The notes under the pieces are model-generated. The model had not been told where the DNA came from, did no database searches, and worked only from the letters and a program-made list of their open reading frames with translations. From assembly GCF_032062135.1 (NCBI RefSeq), contig NC_092858.1, forward strand, positions 168,577,542-168,641,541: 64,000 bases of DNA, given 5' to 3'. Positions 49,801 through 64,000 of this stretch are shown here, one piece after another. The position numbers and the translations under genes were made by a program. Every line of letters starts with the position of its first letter. The first letter of the stretch is position 1. Source of the stretch: Pyxicephalus adspersus. Taxonomy: Eukaryota > Chordata > Amphibia > Anura > Pyxicephalidae.

Positions 49801-49815
49801 GCATTCCCCAAGTAA
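32701..49815 (+). CDS. mx1: Mx B: complete interferon-induced dynamin-like GTPase Mx, 711 aa
   Basis: Fifteen coding exons: 32701-32775, 33773-33833, 34527-34570, 36686-36881, 37636-37773, 39282-39436, 41556-41694, 42312-42510, 43237-43315, 43731-43853, 45426-45567, 46503-46661, 47434-47510, 48299-48616, 49585-49815 (stop TAA). All borders are AG/GT, the phases close, and there is no internal stop. Motifs: P-loop GDQSSGKSS (103-111), switch LPRGTGMIT (121-129), DLPG (204-207), TKPD (273-276), then stalk and C-terminal effector region. Residues 1-60 form an N-terminal extension with a basic cluster including Arg12-14. The L4-loop exon (residues 530-635) is 32 codons longer than in Mx A. Mx family members are cytoplasmic or nuclear antiviral GTPases induced by type I/III interferon. 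Start choice: the ATG at 32701 is in frame with the first exon. The symbol means the Mx family. Confidence 0.95.
33998..34222. mobile_element. MITE, 'AAAGCTCTCCAAGGCTGGA' family, copy 4
   Basis: In Mx B intron 2: GGGCCTGATTTATTAAAGC at left, CCTTGGAGGGCTTTATTAAA at right, internal GCTGGGTGAT/GGATCACCCAGC inverted pair. The best preserved of the four. Confidence 0.7.
34225..34440. mobile_element. MITE, 'GAGCAATGAGCAATTTGTG' family
   Basis: GTTTCTAGACCAGGGTTCAT, GACACCAATGACATTCTTCC and GTGAGCTGTGAATATAGTAA match the copies at 27560 and 36235. It lies directly beside the preceding MITE. Confidence 0.6.
34595..35580 (-). pseudogene. Dead mariner (DD34D) transposase, antisense in Mx B intron 3
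   Basis: On the minus strand the frame starts at 35578 with a helix-turn-helix region ([20 protein letters not shown]), then [20 protein letters not shown] after a TGA. The catalytic part follows: [32 protein letters not shown] and [12 protein letters not shown]. Stops occur at about 35333 and 34812-34814, and a frameshift separates the WVPKCLN region from the ENETW region. In active mariners the triad is D..D(34)D. Here the first Asp (D-E-T-W) is Asn and the last (APSDY) is Val; only the middle one (QDNAPAH) remains. Terminal repeats could not be defined. Confidence 0.88.
36235..36535. mobile_element. MITE, 'GAGCAATGAGCAATTTGTG' family, with internal perfect palindrome
   Basis: GTGTTTCTCAACCAGAGTTC at left. 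At 36389-36450 two 31-bp arms (ATATTCTTCCTATTGACC.. and complement) meet with no spacer, a perfect 62-bp palindrome. Part of the MITE has been copied head to head. Confidence 0.75.
39850..40955. repeat. Imperfect minisatellite, about 50-60 bp unit, in Mx B intron 6
   Basis: Many diverged copies of a unit made of TATCCATACCACCAATGGG, ATCTGCACTCCACCA and CATGATGGTCC. It stops where a hAT MITE begins. It contains a dinucleotide run (40776-40820). Confidence 0.8.
40776..40820. repeat. (CA)n microsatellite
   Basis: About 22 CA units with one CAA interruption. Confidence 0.95.
40961..41296. mobile_element. hAT-type MITE with perfect 8-bp target duplication
   Basis: The 336-bp element has inverted ends CAGTGATCCCCAACC and GGTTGGGGACCCCTG. 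Both flanks are ATATATAT (40953-40960 and 41297-41304), so it inserted into a TA-rich site. The body is GC-rich and shared with 23412-23700 and 28655-29004. It has no coding capacity. Confidence 0.88.
44071..44118. repeat. (TA)n microsatellite
   Basis: Two TA runs separated by ATCAGAC. Confidence 0.85.
44236..44637. mobile_element. Foldback element, arms about 145 bp, in Mx B intron 10
   Basis: 44236-44380 (AAAGAAAAGAAGAGAAGAGA.., TTGTGGCAACACTT, TGGACTCCTAAGTTATAC) is the inverse complement of 44490-44637. The middle contains GGTGAAACGCGCCAGGC. No open frame is present. It resembles the foldbacks at 24744 and 61140 in plan. Confidence 0.85.
46190..46292. mobile_element. MITE fragment, 'GTGTTCTCCCCAG' family
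   Basis: CAACTTTTCAGTAACTACCC, AAACAGCCAGGTG and GGGGAGAATACTGTA match the inverse half of 32400-32585. Confidence 0.6.
46795..47145. repeat. Imperfect minisatellite, about 27-30 bp unit
   Basis: Diverged copies of CAGTGACAGACCTCAGTACA / AACCCCCAG follow the exon ending at 46661. The unit differs from the other minisatellites in the window. Confidence 0.7.
47765..47955. mobile_element. MITE, 'GAGCAATGAGCAATTTGTG' family, inverse copy
   Basis: Starts GTTTCTCAACCTTTATAACA, has GAAATAATTTTCAG and ACATTGTTGGCCAGTGGAAA. Truncated on the right. Confidence 0.55.
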
Positions 49816-50183
49816 ACTTGCTGCATTATAGGGTATAGGGGTCCTTGTGTGACCACACAAACCTCTGTAACTATCATAAATGACTGATAACACCAGAATA
49901 CGGAGCACTGAAAAAGAAAATAAGCAAGTTATGTCGTACAAACATTCTCAATTTACCACTAGGTTCTACAAAGCATCAATATAGACCTGAAGGTTGGAGC
50001 TTAGGAAAACCACATCCTGCGTCTCAAAATGATCAATCCAAAAGCTTGGTTATTGATACCTTAGGTGTCAGCAGGGTCATGTGCCAATGCTGCCACTTAT
50101 CATTGTCTTGTTATAATATATTCCTGAAATATTTATTCCTACACTGTTTCAATGTTCAATGTTTTCTACTCTTACTGGATTTT

Positions 50184-50189
50184 ATTAAA
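50184..50189 (+). terminator. Likely poly(A) signal ATTAAA of Mx B
   Basis: ATTAAA lies 369 bp after the stop codon, followed by GT-rich TGTGTTCGG. No AATAAA occurs between the stop and this site. Confidence 0.5.
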
Positions 50190-50525
50190 TGTGTTCGGTA
50201 ACTTGAGCTTGAGCTCCAATACAGCACTGTAAACTATGCAAATCACTAGAAGTGCTCAGAACCACGGAGCCTTTTGGGTTTTGGATTCAGGTATATGTCA
50301 AGCCTAAGCCAATTATTTTTTTAGAGTCAGGGAGGATTAAAGAAATAGAGTTCCATCTGAATTTTAATGCTGTTCAGTTTGAGAGATTTACACTAACTTC
50401 TTGTCCAGTTCATACCAGACAGGAAGTCATGGAAAATCCCCAACACAGACAGGGGTTTTAGCATTTCTCTACTCTTTGTATTCTTTTTCACTTCCTGTCC
50501 ATTTCAACAAAACGGGAAGTAAAGG

Positions 50526-50971
50526 TACCGTATTTTTCGGCGTATAAGACGCACTTTTTCTTCCCCAAAACTGCAATGCAGTTGGCACTCTGTGCCAATT
50601 TATCAGAAGGGGTTGAATTGGCACAGGGTGATCAGAAGGGGATAAATTGGCACAGAGTGATCAGAAGGGGATAAATTGGCACAGGGTGATCAGAAGGGGA
50701 TAAATTGGCACAGGGTGATCAGAAGGGGATAAATTGGCACAGGGTGATCAGAAGGGGATACATTGGCACAGAGTGATCAGAAGGGGATAAATTGACACAG
50801 AGTGATCAGAAGGGGATAAATTGGCACAGGGTGATCAGAAGGGGAATTTAAATTGGCACAGGGTGATCAGAAGGGGAATAATCTTTCAGAATCTTTTTTT
50901 CTAGATTTTCCTCCTTTAAAATTGGGTGCGTCTTATATGCCGGAGCGTCTTATACGCGGAAAAATACGGTA
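50526..50971. mobile_element. TIR element (TACCGTATTTTTC ends) with internal tandem array
   Basis: The ends TACCGTATTTTTCGGCGTAT (50526 on) and the inverse TACCGTATTTTTCCGCGTAT (50971 back) are inverted repeats of about 27 bp. A third degenerate inverse copy of GTATAAGACGCAC is at 50926-50942. This TIR type is widespread in animal genomes as a short non-autonomous element. Between the ends lies a 29-bp tandem array. Confidence 0.8.
50600..50880. repeat. 29-bp tandem array inside the TIR element
   Basis: About ten units of GATCAGAAGGGGATAAATTG plus GCACAGGGT, very homogeneous, differing at one or two positions (CAGAGT, GATACA). Homogeneity suggests recent expansion. Confidence 0.92.
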
Positions 50972-51399
50972 CTATCCTTTAATAGTGTCCCGTATAACAT
51001 AAAACAGTCAGGGGATTTAATTCTTTCCTATTTAGACATACACTTCAAAATGTATGCAAGTTTTGGATAAAGTGATGAGCAGTTAAATCTCTTTGCATTT
51101 TTTTTTTCACTGGGGAGATTTACCCTCCTAATGTATCCCAGTGCTAATAATTAGAAAGCTACTTTTTAGAGAAGTCACCAGAACAATAGATGAGGGAAAA
51201 TCATTTAATTGGGGATGCCAAATGATACTTTGACAGACTTTTATCATGGGATTTCCATTTACTTTGGAAATATTTCTTCTCATTTCATATTGCCTTTCTG
51301 GGAGAGAAAGGAAATCAGGGATTCCCTATTCCTTTCTGTAATAATTACCTGCCTGATCGAGCATTTTTAAGTGAAACTTTAGTTCAAGAACATTACTCT

Positions 51400-52330
51400 G
51401 CTAGACTTAGTTCTTTCTAACAATGCAGAGCTTATACCAAATGTGCATATAGAAGAGAATCTTGGTAGCAGTATAAAATGACTTCATTTAAAGTAAGATA
51501 AGATAAAAACATTTAATTTTAAGAGAGCAAATTTTCCATTGTTAGGGGTGGCTCTCTGTGACTACACAAGCACCCAAAAATATATTCCAATGGGTAATAA
51601 GTTTAGGAGGCTAAAATTAAAATGTGGCTTACAGCTGATGTTAAAAAAAGCCATAAGGAACAAGACACGGACATTTCAAAATATAAAAATGAAGGATCAC
51701 CTTTATTGTTTGAAAACTATAAAGAATATAATAAAACATGTAACTCTCTATCTATAAATCTATAAAGAAAGTCTCTGGGTTGGTATCTGGGGATAAAGAA
51801 AAGGATTTACTAAACACTTTTTTAGCTCAGTGTACACAAAGAAAAATGGCTCAAATCCAATGAGCTCAAATCCAAATTCATAATAGCAATGTCACTGCCT
51901 TAAATGAGTCACAATTGCTCAAAATTGATATGATTGGGAAACAGCTAGACAAAATTAGGGTTGACAAAGCACCAGTGCCTGATGGATTACATCCACGTGC
52001 CCTTAAAGAGCTGAGCTTGGTTATTTCAAAGCCAATTGTTTCTAATTTTAGAGACTCTTTAATGACTGGCATAGTACCAATGAACTGGCATAAAGCCAAT
52101 GTGGTTCCTATCTTCAAAAAGGGAGCAAAGTCATTGCCAGGTAACTACAGACTGGTTAGTTTAACGTCCATAGCTGGAACGGTCCAAGGGAGTTTGATAA
52201 AGAACCACATAGAGGAGTTTCTGCTAGAAAATAATAATATAAGTGAAAGTCAGCATGGCTTTAAGAAAGACTGAAGTTGTCAAACAAGTTTACCCCCTTT
52301 TTTGAGAAAGTAAGTAAACAGGTAGACAGT
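51400..52330 (+). pseudogene. CR1/L2-type LINE fragment, linker and reverse-transcriptase start
   Basis: 51437-51720 matches the 18604-18860 fragment (ATGTGCATATA.. start) and continues beyond it. From 51915 an open stretch encodes KAPVPDGLHPRALKEL, GIVPMNWHKANVVPIFKKG, PGNYRLVSLTS and SESQHGFKKD. These are the first reverse-transcriptase blocks of CR1-like elements. It stops at 52272, and the catalytic YxDD block is absent. It is truncated at both ends. Confidence 0.85.
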
Positions 52331-53190
52331 GGAATATCATTGTATTCTATTGCAGGTCCTGTGCTCATGTGTTGGGCTTTTAATTGATTATACCAGCTGT
52401 GCAGCTTGAAAATGAATTAAAAAAAGAAGGTTGGTGTGAGGGAAAGGAGTGGAATGGATATTGTATACACTCTTCCTGGAGTTGAACACATAGACACAAA
52501 TAGTGGCAATTGTGGTCAGGCAACATGGCTCAAACTTCATTTAATTAAAAAAAAAAAAAGCAAAAGTATTTAGTTAAATTTAAAGGGGTCATTTCTCCAC
52601 AGGATGAAACTTTTATATAATGTCATTTATTTTTTATTAAATGGTTTAAAAAAACATTTTTTAGCGAAGACCCCTCCCACCATGGAAACTAAAGTTGAAA
52701 TCCCACATATCACACATACCCAGGAGACTGCAGACTGCTCCTTGTGCGCATGCTTGAGATTGAGCATGTGTCATAAGGGATTTTACCGTAATGTAAAAAA
52801 ATATATATGACGCACCAAATGATCTTGTGCCTGAGCAGTGTCAGATCAGATGATATGAGCAGAAGCCAGAAAAAGAAGAATGAGGAGGCCAGTGACTGCT
52901 GTTTATGTGGTGCCGGAAAGAAGGCAACCAGGAGGACGTTGGACCCAGTGGACTTAGTATGGGGAATGTATGAGGGCTTTTTTTACAGTGAAGGTGTTTT
53001 TATTAAAAAAAGATTATGAAAGTTACACTTTATTAGCTCTGTTGATCTGAGTGAAATATGTATTTTTAATAATAATCATATGTTTTAAATATAAATATTA
53101 AATAAATACAAAATATAATCATAAATAGATGAAATCACCATGGAAACGTCCCTTTGATTTTATTTATATTTTACTGTCACTACACTACAA
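52331..53190. other. No gene seen
   Basis: AT-rich spacer with A-runs. Short open frames without family features. Confidence 0.4.
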
Positions 53191-53194
53191 GCGT

Positions 53195-53380
53195 TGAGGT
53201 TCCCATAACGAGGCTTGGTTTTGAGGCGATCATGTATTCTTGAGAACGATCCCAGAACGAGGCTATGTTGTGAGGAGGTCACGAAATATATCGCAATGTC
53301 CCAGAATGAAGCTGAATTTAAGGTCATGTGATCTGTGGAAAGGTACCCAGAACGAGGCTTGGCTCTCGGAAGCCGGAAGT
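53195..53380. repeat. Short tandem repeat, about 55-60 bp unit
   Basis: CCCAGAACGAGGCT or CCCATAACGAGGCT recurs three to four times, each followed by TTGAGG-type sequence and a GATC/GTCA spacer. Confidence 0.6.
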
Positions 53381-53799
53381 GTGCATAGTAAAAGAGGGCA
53401 CTAGAAGAGGACTGGTTGCTTATAATGCTATTGGAAATGTGTTTTCCTTGATTCATATTCTGAGGATGCTCAGGTACAGATATTGTCATCTATTACAGTA
53501 GCTCTATTGCTAAAAGTGCCTGCATTGCATACATTTTATCAAAAATAATTTGTCAAATAGCATTAGGCTCCCAACCTTTAACACCCAGGGTGCAAATATC
53601 AAAGTGCACCCCATATATTTTTCAATGTCAAATTTAAACAGAGGTGGGATGGCCAATTAAATGAAATAAAAAATGCAAAAATAATTAGGATTCACTAAAG
53701 AAAAAAACATATTTGTTGTATGACAATGATCCATTCATTTTCTCTGATTAATATTCACTGTAAATACCTTATGTCCTTTCAAAAGAACTGCCTAATTAA

Positions 53800-54000
53800 T
53801 GTGGCTACAATTCATTCTCCATTCACTATGTCTACATTTGTAGCCACCCCATTGTGCTGTACAGAGCTGAGACTACAAATGTCACCACCCCCATCCATTA
53901 TACACCATGCAAGGAATCATGGGACTTGTAGGCATGAGCTTATAGGCAGGAAGCTGACATTGCAGCCATTGTGCTGCCCTCTAGTGTTTAGCTATAAATA
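53800..54000. repeat. Dispersed repeat, inverse copy of 22421-22660
   Basis: AGAGCTGAGACTAC, CATGCAAGGAATCATGG and TGCCCTCTAGTG correspond to the inverse of the earlier copy. Confidence 0.55.
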
Positions 54001-54334
54001 GTGAACATCCTAGCAGCTTTTTTTGTAAAGTAAAGACACATTTTGAAAATATATTTAAACATTTTTTTATATACCCTGTTTAGGATAAGAAAGCATGGAC
54101 AGCTTTACTCTGACGTCAGACCACACATCAAGCCCAGCGAGTCCCACGCTGTCTTTGGCTTCTCTCCTCTTTTTGGTAGCTGTTGTTCCATCTAACGTGC
54201 CATCGTCTTTCCTTCGAGTTCTTCAAGCTTTTGAGTTTATGATATGACATACAGGGTTTCCTATAAAGTCCAGTAAAACAAAAGTCTTCAATCTTCTATG
54301 GTTTAGGATTTAGGATTGTGATACCCTGAAAGTT

Positions 54335-54338
<4 letters not shown>

Positions 54339-54371
<33 letters not shown>
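54339..54371. repeat. (AT)n microsatellite
   Basis: Sixteen uninterrupted AT units. Confidence 0.95.
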
Positions 54372-54373
<2 letters not shown>

Positions 54374-54540
54374 TTCCGTATACTATACGGGGTGGTAAGG
54401 ATGGAAAGAAAAGGGGAACCCTTTAATATTTAAAGTGGACTGCTTTTCTTTTACATAATTTTAAAATTGTGGCATTGGATCTACTTTTGGGTGCCTTCTC
54501 CATTGTATTGCAAACACAATGCCTTGCCTAAAGTGCCAAT

Positions 54541-54640
54541 ATTAACCTCCCTGGGGGTATTCCAGAGTGTGTCTCAGGGTAAATTTTCAGTACCAAAAGT
54601 GGTAACCCCAAGCCACACTTGGAGTGGAATGCCAGGGAAT
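54541..54640. mobile_element. Relic of the element at 13638-14215
   Basis: TTAACCTCCCTGGGGGTATT and GGTAACCCCAAGCCACAC are shared in order. Confidence 0.5.
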
Positions 54641-54889
54641 TTTAAAGTCGTATCTGGTTCCAATGTTCCAGCGGTGCCTGCGGCGGCGTCCAGCGATGCC
54701 TGGCATCTGCGTCCCTGGCATGTGAATTTTGAGGATGTGAGGCCAGGGGAAGCAAATGCTGGCTGGCCATTTCTAAACCCTATAATTTTTCTGAATTGAT
54801 CTCAAGCTGGTTGTTAAAGTAAGGCATCTTAAAAATATACAAGAACTGAAAAAGGTTTGTATACAGCAATAAATCAAAATTCCTGCTAA

Positions 54890-56484
54890 CCTAGTTTTTT
54901 TTCAACCAGGGTTCCTCGAGAGGTTGCTCGGGGTTCTTTGAGCAATGAGCAATTTGTAAATTTCAGGTCAGATTAGGTGATAACCTTTTTGGCTATCTGC
55001 AATGGTGAATTATGTTATCAAGTAGAGGGATAGACAGGCTTTTATAGGCAGATTTTTTTTTTAAAAGTAAATCATTTTTTTTAAAGTTACACAGTATATT
55101 CCTATACCATACATAGATCAACTAGCTAATGATTTACAAACAATCAAAGTCTGTGATTACATACACTTATTTTCACATTTCAAGTAAAAATATCAACTTC
55201 AGTTTTTTTAAAAGGTCTCAAGTTGTCAACGCGTTTCACCCTTAGGCTTCTTCAGGAGAGGATTGAGATTGAAGTTTAACTTGAATAATAAATATTTATA
55301 TAGTCACAGTGATACAGAGTTGATAAAAACTGCGAGACTTCCACGCCAAATGATCCCAATGAGGGAAAAAGGGGAGATTATGTATGGTAATATAATGTTA
55401 TCAGCAACACAAAGCAGAAAGTGTAGATAAAATTGGATAAAGGATTTGAAATAGCTGGACTTGAAATTATTCTTAACTGAAATATGGTATCATTAAGTCA
55501 TTGAGATCGTATTTGGGTGAACACATATTTAGCTCCAGGTATATTTTAGGGTGTTAGAGGAGTGAGGGAATAGGTTTGCACTGCACAGTATCACTGTCAG
55601 CCCAAGTGCTGATTACTGATTTACAGGATTACCATACCATATGGGGGTCTGGATCAGTTTCAGGTGAAGGTAGACAACAGACGAGGTGTCGGCAGCAAGC
55701 CGCAAGAGGGTGACACTCTTCCCAATGGCCAGCAATGTAAGAGGAATTCTTCCACTACTATAGTAGTAGGGGTTCCCTTAGACCTAAAAGTTATTTAAGG
55801 GGTTGAAAAGTTTGAGAAACACTTTGCTAACCCCGGAATAAACAGGCAACACAGTGGCTCCATAGCTAGCATGCTTTTCTTGTGGCCTAGTTTTATTTCC
55901 TGACCAGGGGAGTATCTGCGTGGGGTTTGTATCTTCTACCTGTGAGTTTCCTCCAGGCTAAATAAAAAATAAACAAGATAAAAAAAAATCCTAATTACAA
56001 TGAAAAATTAAATACATAATTCATTAAGCACATAAACAATTTATGAGCCTGAAACCTCCTTTTCTTTACTACCTAATTTTTCATTGTATGTAATTTTGCT
56101 AGAGGTGGCTCTAATACTACAGTAATAAGAGCGAGAAAAGGAGTCATCTTACCCCAATAAAAATCCGCATTAGCAGAGACAGAACATATGTTGATTGACC
56201 TAACTTTATTTTTTCTCCAAGCAAAATTGCAATTTTAAACCAATTCTCCATAAAAAGTATAGCAATGGAAAATACTTTACATGCTGCTTGTTAATGGATG
56301 GGTCAGATTACAGTTTATTAAAAGCCATTCATGCAGAAACCCAGGGAAATTCATGTGAGTTCACCAAACCTTTTCTTTCCTTTTATTCACAATTGTAAGA
56401 TTATCTCTGACCTTGAATTTTTTTTTATAACAATATGACGATGAAAAAACTCTGCTTTGTTAATTTTTAGGTAGGACATTGGAG
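54890..56484. other. Spacer upstream of COQ2 with MITE relics
   Basis: MITE pieces at 54890-55020 and 55720-55830. An ACGCGTTTCACCC..GGCTTCTTCAGGA motif at 55229-55256 matches the internal motif of the foldbacks. No CpG-rich promoter and no upstream coding exon were seen. Confidence 0.45.

Positions 56485-64000
<7,516 letters not shown>

Overview
The window is vertebrate nuclear DNA, most likely from a frog. The genes have short exons with GT..AG introns and metazoan AATAAA/ATTAAA poly(A) signals. The proteins are of vertebrate type (Mx dynamin-like GTPases and COQ2). The spacer DNA is AT-rich and crowded with hAT elements and MITEs, CR1- and L1/Tx1-like LINE pieces, a mariner copy, foldback elements and minisatellites. 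The anuran assignment is inferred from this repeat style and was not tested by a search. One base is ambiguous (n at 19223).

Layout. Positions 1-460 hold a dense array of stem-loops. Positions 1454-13134 hold the last nine coding exons of a first Mx gene ('Mx A') and its poly(A) signal; its 5' exons lie left of the window. Positions 13.1-29.5 kb are an intergenic mobile-element zone. It holds a broken L1/Tx1-like LINE, a 2-kb hAT element with target-site duplications, a CR1-type endonuclease fragment, several MITEs and a 0.8-kb foldback. It also holds an inverted, rearranged duplicate of part of Mx A (about 19.86-21.66 kb), which carries one intact Mx exon on the minus strand. Positions 29.58-29.70 kb look like the interferon-responsive promoter and noncoding first exon of a second Mx gene. 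That gene ('Mx B', 15 coding exons, 711 aa) runs from 32701 to 49815 and is complete. Its introns hold a dead antisense mariner, an imperfect minisatellite of about 1 kb, a hAT MITE with perfect 8-bp target duplications, and a foldback. Positions 50.2-56.4 kb hold a TIR element with an internal 29-bp tandem array and a CR1 reverse-transcriptase fragment. From 56485 to the right edge is COQ2 on the plus strand, with six coding exons visible and the sixth cut by the window end.

The two Mx genes share the same exon lengths and phases for seven consecutive exons (139, 199, 79, 123, 142, 159, 77 nt). They differ in the next exon, which encodes the stalk region containing the disordered L4 loop: 222 nt in Mx A, 318 nt in Mx B and 186 nt in the inverted remnant. 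In mammalian Mx proteins this loop decides which viruses are bound, so the locus looks like a diversifying antiviral cluster. COQ2 (mitochondrial ubiquinone synthesis) is a functionally unrelated neighbour.
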